Origin: Massilia sp. ZL223
GTDB taxonomy: Bacteria > Pseudomonadota > Gammaproteobacteria > Burkholderiales > Burkholderiaceae_D
Length of the DNA stretch: 43,529 nucleotides
NCBI RefSeq assembly: GCF_018119395.1
Contig: NZ_JAGPWD010000046.1
Location: forward strand, 1-43,529
Reading direction: 5' to 3'
Position 1 is the stretch's first letter. Each line of letters begins with the position of its first letter. The notes under the pieces are model-generated. The model was not told the DNA's origin. It saw only the letters and a list, made by a program, of their open reading frames with translations, and did no database searches. Positions 1-7,982 of this stretch are shown piece by piece. The translations under genes were made by a program, and so were the position numbers.

Positions 1-1056
1 TGCCGGACGGGTGGCGGGAGACGCGGTCGTTGCCGGCGCGGGCTGGGCGGGAGCGCCGCCCGTGACCGCGCCGCTCACCGGCGCGGTTTGCGTCTGGGCC
101 TGGGCGCCGGGGGGCGCCTGCGGCGGCAGCGGCGAAGCCGGCAGCGGCGGCAGCGGTACCGGTTCCATCTTGGGCAGCTTGCGTCCACCCGCCTTGGCGG
201 TTTCCGGCGCCGGGCGCGGCGGCAGCGGCATCTGCGACATGATCACCAGCACCTGGCGGTTGCGGTCGATGCCGCCCAGCGGCTGGGCGACCACGCGGCC
301 GAAGGAGCCAGCGGCCTTCTCGACCTGGATCACGCGCGCCACCGCCAGGCCGGCCGGGTACATCCCGTCGAGGCCCGAGGTGACCAGCACGTCGCCGACC
401 TGGATGTCGGCGTCCTGGGCCACGAAGCGCAGGTCGAGCAGGCCGGACTGGCCGCGGCCGTAGGCGATGCTGCGCAGGCCCGAGCGCAATACCTGCACCG
501 GAATCGCCTGTTCCTTGTCGGTCAGGAGCGTGACTTCGGAAGTAAAGGGGAAGACGCGGGTGACCTGGCCGATCACGCCGGCATGGTCGACGATCGGCAG
601 GCCCAGCACCACGCCGGCGCGCGCGCCGCGGTCGAGCACGATGCGGCGGGTCGAGGGATCGCGCGCGTCGTACAGGACTTCGCTCATCAGGGTCTTGACC
701 GGCAGCTGCTCGCGCGCTTCCATCAGGCGGCGCAGGTGGGCGTTCTCGGCGGTCTGGAACTGGGCCTGCTGGAGCTGGCGCGCCTGCAGCAGCTGCTGGT
801 TCTTCAGCTCGCGCACTTCCTTCTGCAGCGAAGACAGCGAGGAGAAATAGCCGCCCATGGAGCCCAGCGCCTCGCGCGGCATCAGGGCCGCCATCTGCAC
901 CGGATAGAGGACGGTGGCCGCGACCTGGCGCACCCCGGAGAGCAGGTTCATGCGGGCGTCGACCACCAGCAGCACGAGCGAGATGAGCGCGAACACGATC
1001 ACCTTGACGCGCGCCGGGGCGCCTTGTTTGAAGAGCGGCGGAGGACTGTATTGCAT
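1..1056 (-). CDS. mreC: Rod shape-determining protein MreC (3' end outside window)
   Basis: MreC is the periplasmic scaffold of the elongasome; it links cytoplasmic MreB to the peptidoglycan synthases PBP2/RodA. The visible 352 codons begin MQYSPPPLFKQ. They show one N-terminal membrane segment (about residues 20-40), a coiled-coil stretch (about 70-105), then the two-barrel MreC core with conserved-looking blocks such as GVIGQVTRVFPFTSEVTLLTD. The tail is rich in Pro and Ala, common in betaproteobacterial MreC. The frame is open to base 1, so the stop codon lies outside the window. The start at 1056 is the first Met before the membrane segment; no strong ribosome binding site is visible. It follows mreB in the same orientation after 97 bp, the usual mreBC order. 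Confidence 0.93.
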   Translation of the reverse strand, partial: MQYSPPPLFKQGAPARVKVIVFALISLVLLVVDARMNLLSGVRQVAATVLYPVQMAALMPREALGSMGGYFSSLSSLQKEVRELKNQQLLQARQLQQAQFQTAENAHLRRLMEAREQLPVKTLMSEVLYDARDPSTRRIVLDRGARAGVVLGLPIVDHAGVIGQVTRVFPFTSEVTLLTDKEQAIPVQVLRSGLRSIAYGRGQSGLLDLRFVAQDADIQVGDVLVTSGLDGMYPAGLAVARVIQVEKAAGSFGRVVAQPLGGIDRNRQVLVIMSQMPLPPRPAPETAKAGGRKLPKMEPVPLPPLPASPLPPQAPPGAQAQTQTAPVSGAVTGGAPAQPAPATTASPATRPA

Positions 1057-1093
1057 GACGCTTAGTAAAGGAAATGCGGCCTACGAATGTCAA

Positions 1094-1136
1094 GGCGGGC
1101 AGGATGCGCACGGTGTAACCGCACGCCCTGCCCGCC
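1094..1136 (-). other. Intercistronic hairpin between mreB and mreC
   Basis: Between the mreB stop and the mreC start lies a perfect 10-bp inverted repeat, GGCGGGCAGG at 1094-1103 and CCTGCCCGCC at 1127-1136. The intervening 23 bases contain shorter complementary patches. On the mreB-mreC transcript this would form a very stable GC stem. No T-run follows it, so it is not a classical intrinsic terminator. It could slow exonucleases, attenuate readthrough, or set the ratio of MreB to MreC. The function is inference; the dyad is directly visible. Confidence 0.5.
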
Positions 1137-1153
1137 CTGGCCTGACACCTGTC

Positions 1154-2197
1154 TTATTCGTACGAGAAGATCGAGCCCAGCTTGTCCATGCGCTCGAGGG
1201 CCATGCCCGAACCGCGCACCACGCAGGTCAGCGGATCTTCGGCCGCCAGCACCGGCAGGCCGGTCTCTTCCATCAGCAGGCGGTCGAGGTCGCGCAGCAG
1301 CGCGCCGCCGCCGGTCAGCATCATGCCCTTCTCGGCGATGTCGGCGCCCAGTTCCGGCGGCGCCTGTTCCAGCGCGTTCTTCACGGCCGACACGATCTGG
1401 TTCAGCGGGTCGGTCAGGGCTTCCAGGATCTCGTTGGACGAGATGGTGAAGGAGCGCGGGATGCCTTCGGACAGGTTGCGGCCCTTGACTTCCATCTCCT
1501 TGACTTCGGAACCCGGGAAGGCCGAACCGATGGCCTTCTTGATCGCCTCGGCGGTCTGCTCGCCGATCAGCATGCCGTAGTTGCGGCGGATGTAGTTGAC
1601 GATGGCTTCGTCGAACTTGTCGCCGCCCACGCGCACCGAACCCTTGTAGACCATGCCGCCCAGCGAGATGATGCCCACCTCGGTGGTGCCGCCGCCGATG
1701 TCGACCACCATCGAGCCGGTCGCATCCGACACCGGCAGGCCGGCGCCGATCGCGGCCGCCATCGGCTCTTCGATCAGGTAGACCTGCGAAGCGCCGGCGC
1801 CAAGCGCCGATTCGCGGATCGCACGGCGCTCGACCTGGGTCGAACCGCAAGGCACGCAGATGATGATGCGCGGCGACGGGCGGAAGAACTTGGAGTCGTG
1901 GACCATGCGGATGAACTGCTTGAGCATCTGCTCGGTGACGGTGAAGTCGGCGATCACGCCGTCTTTCATCGGGCGGATGGCTTCGATATTGCCCGGCACC
2001 TTGCCCAGCATCTGTTTCGCTTCCTTGCCGACCGCCTGGATCGTCTTCTTGCCGTTGGGGCCGCCTTCCTGGCGAATCGCCACGACGGACGGTTCGTCCA
2101 GGACGATGCCCAGGCCGCGGACGTAGATCAGCGTATTGGCGGTGCCGAGGTCAATCGCCAGGTCGTTCGAGAAGTAGCTGCGTAAAAAACCAAACAT
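1154..2197 (-). CDS. mreB: Rod shape-determining protein MreB (actin-like)
   Basis: MreB is the bacterial actin that forms membrane-associated filaments and directs lateral wall synthesis. The 347-residue product begins MFGFLRSYFSNDLAIDLGTANT, a typical MreB amino terminus, and matches the usual family length of about 347. The phosphate-1 loop (DLGTANTLIY), the phosphate-2 region (VVDIGGGTTEVGI) and the adenosine motif (LTGGGALLRDLDRLL) are all present. The frame stays open 42 codons upstream of 2197, but the family start and an AGGAC ribosome binding site support 2197. It is the first gene of an mreB-mreC unit, transcribed divergently from gatC. Confidence 0.97.
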   Translation of the reverse strand: MFGFLRSYFSNDLAIDLGTANTLIYVRGLGIVLDEPSVVAIRQEGGPNGKKTIQAVGKEAKQMLGKVPGNIEAIRPMKDGVIADFTVTEQMLKQFIRMVHDSKFFRPSPRIIICVPCGSTQVERRAIRESALGAGASQVYLIEEPMAAAIGAGLPVSDATGSMVVDIGGGTTEVGIISLGGMVYKGSVRVGGDKFDEAIVNYIRRNYGMLIGEQTAEAIKKAIGSAFPGSEVKEMEVKGRNLSEGIPRSFTISSNEILEALTDPLNQIVSAVKNALEQAPPELGADIAEKGMMLTGGGALLRDLDRLLMEETGLPVLAAEDPLTCVVRGSGMALERMDKLGSIFSYE

Positions 2198-2521
2198 GAG
2201 TGTCCTGATGCGCATCAATGTGCGCCTAAACATTGATCGGGATGTCCTTGCCGCGCCCGCCCTCTTAGGTTTCACTGGGCCTCGCGGTCTTGTCATACGC
2301 TGCGGCAGCTTTCGGCACGACAACGCATTAGCCCGCCATTCTACCTTATAATTTGATGTTTACATGCCGAATACAAGGGCTTTTACCCCCTAATTCGAGT
2401 GCGAGATCGGCGCTGTTTCCAAGCTTTTATCGGCCGTAGCATGCCGTTGGCTGGTAAGTTGCCAACATTCATTATTCGCTCAACCACATTTTGCGCGCGC
2501 TTTCGCGCCGCGCCCGACATC
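2198..2521. promoter_or_regulatory. Divergent mreB / gatC intergenic region
   Basis: This 324-bp spacer separates mreB (minus) from gatC (plus) and must hold both promoters. A distinctly AT-rich patch spans about 2340-2400 and contains TATAAT at 2347-2352 on the plus strand, which could be a -10 element; no convincing -35 partner is seen 16-18 bp upstream. No tRNA, riboswitch or repeat was recognised. The promoter call is weak. Confidence 0.3.
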
Positions 2522-2821
2522 ATGTCCCTGACCCTTTCAGACGTAAAACGCATCGCCAACCTGGCCCAGCTCGATATGGACGAGGCCCATGCCGAGACCA
2601 TGCTGGGCGAGCTGAACGGTATTTTCGCGCTGGCCGAGCAGATGCAGGCGGTCGACACCAGCGGCGTTGCGCCGTTGGCACAGCCGCTGGCCGCCATCCT
2701 GGCGCTGCCGCTGCGCCTGCGCGACGACGTGGTCACCGAGGCCAACCGCCGCGAAGACTACCAGGCGCCGGCGCCGAAGGCCCAGGACGGCCTGTACCTG
2801 GTGCCGAAGGTCATCGAGTAA
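2522..2821 (+). CDS. gatC: Asp-tRNA(Asn)/Glu-tRNA(Gln) amidotransferase subunit C
   Basis: GatC is the small subunit of the GatCAB amidotransferase, which converts misacylated Glu-tRNA(Gln) or Asp-tRNA(Asn) to the correct Gln- or Asn-tRNA; it wraps around and stabilises the GatA-GatB pair. The 99-residue product starts MSLTLSDVKRIANLAQLDMD, the classic GatC helical start, and ends with DGLYLVPKVIE, the conserved tail. The frame continues 41 codons upstream, but the GatC amino terminus fixes the start at 2522. gatA begins 25 bp downstream, so the three subunits are probably cotranscribed. Confidence 0.95.
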   Translation: MSLTLSDVKRIANLAQLDMDEAHAETMLGELNGIFALAEQMQAVDTSGVAPLAQPLAAILALPLRLRDDVVTEANRREDYQAPAPKAQDGLYLVPKVIE

Positions 2822-2846
2822 ACCGCTTTTACGAATCGACACGCAC

Positions 2847-4316
2847 ATGCACACCAAGACCATCAAAGAGCTGTCCGCAGCCCTGCACAGCAAGCAGGTC
2901 TCAAGCACCGAACTGGCGCGCCACTACCTGGGCCGCATCGAGGCCAGCGGCCATAACGCCTTCCTGCACGTGGACCCGGAACTGACGCTGGCGCAGGCGG
3001 CCGCCGCCGACGCGCGCCTCGCGCAAGGCACCGCCGGCCCGCTGACCGGCGTGCCGATCGCGCACAAGGATATCTTCGTCACCCAGGGCTGGCGCACCAC
3101 CGCCGGCTCGAAGATCCTGGAAGGCTATGTCAGCCCCTTCGACGCCACCGTGGTGGACCGCTTCAAGGCGGCCGGCATGGTCACGCTGGGCAAGGTCAAC
3201 CTGGACGAATTCGCGATGGGCTCGGCCAACGAGAACTCGGCCTATGGCGCGGTGAAGAACCCCTGGGATGCGCTGGCCGTGCCGGGCGGTTCCTCGGGCG
3301 GCTCGGCCGCGGCCATCGCCGCGCGCCTGGCGCCGGCCGCCACCGCCACCGACACCGGCGGCTCGATCCGCCAGCCGGCCGCCTTCTGCGGCGTCACCGG
3401 CATCAAGCCGACCTACGGCCGCGTGTCGCGCTTCGGCATGATCGCCTTCGCCTCCTCGCTGGACCAGGGCGGCCCGATCGCCCAGACCGCCGAGGACTGC
3501 GCCCTGCTGCTGAACGAGATGAGCGGCTTCGACGAGCGCGATTCGACCAGCCTGACCCCGGACCAGGGCAATATCGGCGAGGACTATACCCGCGACCTGA
3601 ACAAGCCCCTGAACGGCCTGCGGATCGGCGTGCCGAAGGAATACTTCGGCGAAGGCCTGGCCGCGGATGTCGAGCAGGCGGTGCGCGCGGCGCTGGATGA
3701 ATTCGTCAAGCTGGGCGCCACCCTGGTCGAGATCTCGCTGCCGAAGACGGCGCTGTCGATCCCGACCTACTACATCATCGCCCCGGCGGAAGCCTCGTCC
3801 AACCTGTCGCGCTTCGACGGCGTGCGCTACGGCCACCGCGCCGCGGACTACAAGGATCTGCAGGACATGTACCGCAAAACCCGCGCCGAAGGTTTCGGCC
3901 GCGAGGTGCAGCGCCGCATCATGGTCGGCACCTATGTGCTGTGCCATGGCTACTACGACGCCTACTACGTGCAGGCGCAGAAGATCCGCCGCCTGATCGC
4001 CGACGACTTCCAGTCCGTGTTCCGCGACCAGTGCGACGTGATCATGGGCCCGGTGGCCCCGACCGTGGCCTGGGACCTGGGCTCGAAGGCGAACGACCCG
4101 GTGGCGAACTACCTGGCCGACATCTACACCCTGTCGACCAGCCTGGCCGGTTTGCCGGGCATGTCGATCCCCTGCGGCTTCGGCGGCGCCGGCGGCAAGC
4201 GCCCGGTCGGCCTGCAAATCATCGGCAACTACTTCGGCGAAGCCAAGCTGCTGAACATCGCGCACATGTACCAGCAAGCGACCGACTGGCACCAGCGCGC
4301 GCCGGAAGGCGTCTGA
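2847..4316 (+). CDS. gatA: Asp-tRNA(Asn)/Glu-tRNA(Gln) amidotransferase subunit A
   Basis: GatA is the amidase subunit that releases ammonia from glutamine and passes it to GatB. The product is 489 residues, close to the usual 480-490. The amidase-signature Ser-cisSer-Lys triad is visible: Lys74 in IAHKDIF, a serine of the GGSSGGS loop (148-153), and the nucleophile Ser173 in TDTGGSIRQPA. The start at 2847 gives MHTKTIKELSAALHSK, a normal GatA amino terminus; the open frame further upstream overlaps gatC and is not credible. It sits between gatC and gatB with short spacers on both sides. Confidence 0.97.
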   Translation: MHTKTIKELSAALHSKQVSSTELARHYLGRIEASGHNAFLHVDPELTLAQAAAADARLAQGTAGPLTGVPIAHKDIFVTQGWRTTAGSKILEGYVSPFDATVVDRFKAAGMVTLGKVNLDEFAMGSANENSAYGAVKNPWDALAVPGGSSGGSAAAIAARLAPAATATDTGGSIRQPAAFCGVTGIKPTYGRVSRFGMIAFASSLDQGGPIAQTAEDCALLLNEMSGFDERDSTSLTPDQGNIGEDYTRDLNKPLNGLRIGVPKEYFGEGLAADVEQAVRAALDEFVKLGATLVEISLPKTALSIPTYYIIAPAEASSNLSRFDGVRYGHRAADYKDLQDMYRKTRAEGFGREVQRRIMVGTYVLCHGYYDAYYVQAQKIRRLIADDFQSVFRDQCDVIMGPVAPTVAWDLGSKANDPVANYLADIYTLSTSLAGLPGMSIPCGFGGAGGKRPVGLQIIGNYFGEAKLLNIAHMYQQATDWHQRAPEGV

Positions 4317-4338
4317 GGACAGGAAAGAGAGAACAACT

Positions 4339-5799
4339 ATGCAATGGGAAGTCGTCATCGGTCTTGAGAACCACGTGCAGCTCACGACCAACTCGAAAAT
4401 CTTCAGCGGCAGCTCGATCAAGTTCGGCGCCGAGCCGAACACCCAGGCCAGCCCGGTCGACCTGGCGCTGCCTGGCGTGCTGCCGGTGCTGAACCGCGGC
4501 GCCGTCGAGCGCGCGATCCGCTTCGGCCTGGCCGTGGGCGCGAAGATCGCGCCGCACTCGGTCTTCGCACGCAAGAACTACTTCTACCCCGACCTGCCGA
4601 AGGGCTACCAGATCAGCCAGTTCGAGGATCCGGTGGTCCAGGGCGGCACGGTCAGCTTCGCCTACGAGAAGGACGGCAAGCTGGAGACCAAGACCGTCAA
4701 CCTGACTCGCGCCCACCTCGAGGAAGACGCGGGCAAGTCGCTGCACGAGGACTATGCCGGCATGAGCGGCATCGACCTGAACCGCGCCGGCACGCCGCTG
4801 CTCGAGATCGTGTCCGAGCCGGAGATGCGTAGCGCCGCCGAAGCCGTGGCCTATGCCAAGGCGCTGCACTCGCTGGTGGTGTGGCTGGGCGTCTGCGACG
4901 GCAACATGCAGGAAGGTTCGTTCCGCTGCGACGTCAACGTCTCGGTGCGCCCGGTCGGCCAGAAGGAATTCGGCACCCGCTGCGAGATCAAGAACCTGAA
5001 CTCCTTCCGTTTCATGGAAGAAGCGATCCACTACGAAGTGCGGCGCCAGATCGAGCTGATCGAAGACGGCGGCAAGGTGATCCAGGCGACCCGCCTGTGG
5101 GACCCGGACCGCAAGGAAACCCGCTCGATGCGCACCAAGGAAGACGCGCAGGACTACCGCTACTTCCCGGACCCGGACCTGCCGCCGCTGGTGATTTCGC
5201 AGGAGTGGATCGACCGCGTGAAGAACGACATGCCGGAACTGCCGGGCGCGATGCGCGCGCGCTTCACCGGCGACTACGGCCTGCCGGAGTACGACAGCCT
5301 GGTGCTGACCTCCTCGCAGGCGATGGCGACCTATTTCGAAGCCGTGGTCGCCAAGGCCGGCAAGGAAAACGCCAAGGCGGCCGCGAACTGGCTGATGGGC
5401 GACGTGTCCTCGACCCTGAACCGCGAAGGCGTGGAGATCGCGCATTCGCCGGTCGAAGCCTCGCAGCTGGCGCTGCTGCTCAAGCGCATCGCCGACGGCA
5501 CCATCTCGAACAAGGCCGCGAAGGAAGTGTTCGCCGCGATGTGGGAAGCCAAGAGCACCGACGAGCACCTGGCCGACATCGTGATCGAGCAGAAGGGCCT
5601 GAAGCAGATCTCCGACACGGGCGCGCTCGAAGCGATCGTGGACGAAGTCCTGGCCGCCAACGCCAAGTCGGTCGAACAATACCGCGCCGGCAAGGAAGCC
5701 GCGATCAACGCCCTGATCGGCCAAACGATGAAGGCCTCGAAAGGCAAGGCCAACCCGGCCCAGGTCACCGAGCTGCTGAAGAAAAAACTCGCCGGCTAA
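4339..5799 (+). CDS. gatB: Asp-tRNA(Asn)/Glu-tRNA(Gln) amidotransferase subunit B
   Basis: GatB binds the misacylated tRNA, activates its carboxylate with ATP and accepts ammonia from GatA. The 486-residue product has the GatB start MQWEVVIGLENHVQL, the kinase-like cradle with DLPKGYQISQFEDP and AGTPLLEIVSEPEM, and the C-terminal YqeY-like tail domain (about 330-486) ending in NPAQVTELLKKKLAG. An AGGAAAGAGAG ribosome binding stretch precedes the ATG. It is the last gene of gatCAB. Its 3' flank leads straight into the hairpin repeat array at 5834-6263, which may act on its transcript end. Confidence 0.97.
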   Translation: MQWEVVIGLENHVQLTTNSKIFSGSSIKFGAEPNTQASPVDLALPGVLPVLNRGAVERAIRFGLAVGAKIAPHSVFARKNYFYPDLPKGYQISQFEDPVVQGGTVSFAYEKDGKLETKTVNLTRAHLEEDAGKSLHEDYAGMSGIDLNRAGTPLLEIVSEPEMRSAAEAVAYAKALHSLVVWLGVCDGNMQEGSFRCDVNVSVRPVGQKEFGTRCEIKNLNSFRFMEEAIHYEVRRQIELIEDGGKVIQATRLWDPDRKETRSMRTKEDAQDYRYFPDPDLPPLVISQEWIDRVKNDMPELPGAMRARFTGDYGLPEYDSLVLTSSQAMATYFEAVVAKAGKENAKAAANWLMGDVSSTLNREGVEIAHSPVEASQLALLLKRIADGTISNKAAKEVFAAMWEAKSTDEHLADIVIEQKGLKQISDTGALEAIVDEVLAANAKSVEQYRAGKEAAINALIGQTMKASKGKANPAQVTELLKKKLAG

Positions 5800-5833
5800 G
5801 CCACAGGCTCCACAAATAGGGTCAAACACAAAA

Positions 5834-6263
5834 GGGTCAGAGTCGAATTGTTGGGAAATTCTCCAGAATTTCCTGCAATTCGACTCTGACCCTAATTTGT
5901 TTACTCAGCAATCCACCTTCGACAACCGGGGTCGGAGTCGAATTCTTTGGCAACTTTGAGTAATTGCCCAACAATTCGACTCTGACCCCAATTGTTTTCT
6001 GCTACTGCGCGAAATGTCGACAAAGCCAGATTTGATCCAGCTCAAAACGAAGGCCATTTCATTCTCAGCTGGAACAAAAACGGCCGCTCAGCTCGCCCCA
6101 GATAATTGGGGTCAGAGTCGAATTGTTTGACAACTTTGGGGAATTTCCCAATAAATCGACTCTGACCCCAGTGTGGGGTCGGCAGGGAAAGTGACGGGGA
6201 ATGGGGGTCGGAGTCGACTTGTTTGGCAATTCTGGGGAATTTCCAGCAATTCGACTCTGACCC
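5834..6263. repeat. Array of four ~60-bp inverted-repeat units (REP/BIME-like)
   Basis: The whole gatB-pyrE spacer is filled by four directly repeated copies of one palindromic unit: 5834-5892, 5928-5989, 6108-6169 and 6204-6263. Each has a left arm close to GGGGTCAGAGTCGAATT, a 25-30-bp loop of related sequence (TTTGRCAAYTTTGGGGAATT-like), and the matching right arm AATTCGACTCTGACCCC. Unit 1 has perfect 17-bp arms. Units 2 and 4 carry TCGGAG in place of TCAGAG in the left arm. About 118 bp of unrelated sequence separates units 2 and 3. A degenerate extra half arm (AATAGGGTCAAACA) lies just before unit 1. The last arm ends 6 bp from the pyrE stop. I read this as an intergenic REP/BIME-type element, not CRISPR. 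Confidence 0.85.
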
Positions 6264-6269
6264 TATTTG

Positions 6270-6932
6270 TCAGATGCCGTAGCGGGTGCGGTAGGCGGCG
6301 ACGGCGTCCTTGAATTGGGACAGCTGCGGATCGGCGGCCTGGCCCGACAGGTAGCCGAACAGGTCGTCCAGGTTGGCGATGGAGATCACCGGGATGCCGA
6401 ATTCGCGCGCGACTTCCTGCACCGCGGAGTTCTCCGACAACGCGCCGTCCTTGCCCGAGCGTTCCATGCGGTCCAGCGCGATCAGCACCGCAGCCGGCTC
6501 GGCGCCCGCGGCACGGATCATGTCAACCGATTCGCGCACCGAGGTGCCGGCCGAGATCACGTCGTCCACGATCACGACCTTGCCGGCAAGCTTGGCGCCG
6601 ACGATGGTGCCGCCTTCGCCGTGGTCCTTGGCTTCCTTGCGGTTGTAGGCGTAGGAGGTGTTGCGGCCTTTGCCGGCCAGCGCCACCGCGGTCGCGGAGG
6701 CCAGGGTGATGCCCTTGTAGGCCGGGCCGAACAGCATGTCGAACTCGACGCCCGAGTCAAGCAGGGTCTGGGCGTAGAACTGCGCCAGCTGGCCCAGGGT
6801 CGCGCCATCGTGGAACAGGCCGGCGTTGAAGAAGTACGGCGACTGGCGTCCCGCCTTCGTGGTGAACTCGCCGAACCGCAGCACTCCCGTCGAGACCGAA
6901 AAAGCGATAAACTCTTGGCGCAAATTGTTCAC
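6270..6932 (-). CDS. pyrE: Orotate phosphoribosyltransferase
   Basis: PyrE joins orotate to PRPP to make orotidine monophosphate in pyrimidine synthesis. The product of 220 residues carries the amino-terminal block GVLRFGEFTTKAGRQSPYFFN, the loop lysines, and the PRPP-binding motif VVIVDDVISAGTS. No ATG lies at the expected position; I chose the GTG at 6932, giving (M)NNLRQEFIAFSVS, because it aligns with family amino termini. The frame stays open to 7034 but would add 34 atypical residues and overlap xth. It is transcribed away from xth and toward the hairpin array, which could serve as its transcript end too. Confidence 0.93.
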   Translation of the reverse strand: MNNLRQEFIAFSVSTGVLRFGEFTTKAGRQSPYFFNAGLFHDGATLGQLAQFYAQTLLDSGVEFDMLFGPAYKGITLASATAVALAGKGRNTSYAYNRKEAKDHGEGGTIVGAKLAGKVVIVDDVISAGTSVRESVDMIRAAGAEPAAVLIALDRMERSGKDGALSENSAVQEVAREFGIPVISIANLDDLFGYLSGQAADPQLSQFKDAVAAYRTRYGI

Positions 6933-7027
6933 AGTAACCCCATCTAGAAAAAAGTGGCAGTATTTTAAACCGCGGACCCGGCCAGCGTCATCGCCGCCCC
7001 TGCTGCCCAGCCAACACCGTCCCTTAC

Positions 7028-7798
7028 ATGCCACGAATTATCTCCGCAAACCTCAACGGTATCCGCTCCGCCCACAAGAAAGGCTTCTTCAACTGGCTCG
7101 CCAACCAGGAGGCCGACTTCGTCTGCGTCCAGGAACTCAAGGCCCAGGAAGCCGACATGACCGAGGAATTCCTGCGCCCGCACGGCTACCACGGCCACTT
7201 CCACTACGCCGAAAAGAAGGGCTATTCGGGCACCGGCGTCTACAGCCGCCTGGCCCCCGACAACAAGCGCATCGGCTTCGGCTGCGCCGAATTCGACGCC
7301 GAAGGCCGCTATACCCGCTGCGACTTCGGCAACCTGACCGTCATCTCGGTCTACTGCCCGTCCGGCTCGTCCTCGCCCGAGCGCCAGCTGGCCAAGTTCC
7401 GCTTCATGGAAGTGTTCCTGCCACACCTGCAGGAATTGAAGGCGGAAGGCCGCGAGGTCGTCATCTGCGGCGACTGGAACATCGCGCACAAGGAAATCGA
7501 CCTCAAGAACTGGAAGAGCAACCAGAAGAATTCGGGCTTCCTGCCGGAAGAACGCGCCTGGATGACCCGCATTTTCGACGAGCTGGGCCTGGTCGACGTC
7601 CACCGCGTGGTCGCCCCGGAAGCCGCCGATTACACCTGGTGGAGCAACCGCGGCCAGGCCTGGGCCAAGAACGTGGGCTGGCGCATCGACTACCATGTCG
7701 CCACCCCGGGCATCGCAGCCAGCGCCAAGGCGGTCTCGATCTACAAGGACGAACGCTTCTCCGACCACGCGCCGCTGATCATCGATTACGCGCTCTAA
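7028..7798 (+). CDS. xth: Exodeoxyribonuclease III
   Basis: This is an Xth/ExoA-family AP endonuclease and 3'-5' exonuclease used in base-excision repair. At 256 residues it fits the family (E. coli XthA is 268). The active-site blocks are present: the metal ligand Glu in VQELKAQEADM, the GDWNIAHKEIDLKN block with the catalytic Asp and Asn, and the C-terminal SDHAPLIIDY with the catalytic Asp-His. The start MPRIISANLNGIRSA is the standard amino terminus. It is divergent from pyrE; the start codons lie less than 100 bp apart. Confidence 0.96.
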   Translation: MPRIISANLNGIRSAHKKGFFNWLANQEADFVCVQELKAQEADMTEEFLRPHGYHGHFHYAEKKGYSGTGVYSRLAPDNKRIGFGCAEFDAEGRYTRCDFGNLTVISVYCPSGSSSPERQLAKFRFMEVFLPHLQELKAEGREVVICGDWNIAHKEIDLKNWKSNQKNSGFLPEERAWMTRIFDELGLVDVHRVVAPEAADYTWWSNRGQAWAKNVGWRIDYHVATPGIAASAKAVSIYKDERFSDHAPLIIDYAL

Positions 7799-7860
7799 AG
7801 CTCCTCCGGCCTCCCCCCGAATCCCCCCACCCCGGGGGGATGTGTGGCATTTTTGATGCA

Positions 7861-7909
7861 AACAGCATGGCATCCACCCCCTGATGCCATCCACGATGCT
7901 GTTTTGTTG
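7861..7909 (+). terminator. Probable transcript end of xth
   Basis: Downstream of xth an imperfect hairpin is formed by AACAGCAT (7861-7868) and ATGCTGTT (7896-7903), with inner pairing GGCA/TGCC, followed by the T-rich TTGTT. A second GC-rich dyad, CCCCCC-ACC-CCGGGGGG-like, lies at about 7824-7840. Either may end the xth transcript before the Ig-like gene at 7983. The loops are irregular, so the assignment is tentative. Confidence 0.4.
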
Positions 7910-7982
7910 ATACTATCTGCCTGTCAATTTCCGGCTAGCATTTTTCCTTGCCCGGTCACCAAAGCTTTCAGCGCAGAGCCAG

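Noticed and set aside
1057..1093. TTGACA before mreC as a separate mreC promoter
   Set aside because: The only -10-like partner (TTTACT) would start transcription within a few bases of the mreC ATG, leaving no leader or ribosome site.
914..2185. Long plus-strand open frame opposite mreB
   Set aside because: Antisense frame typical of high-GC DNA; low-complexity Arg/His/Ala-rich translation and mreB on the other strand explains it.
2901..4574. Long minus-strand open frame opposite gatA
   Set aside because: Mirror frame of gatA with no recognisable domain; gatA has full catalytic motifs.
5834..6263. Repeat array considered as CRISPR
   Set aside because: Units are palindromic with homologous loops, spacing between units varies from about 35 to 118 bp, and no cas genes are in the window.
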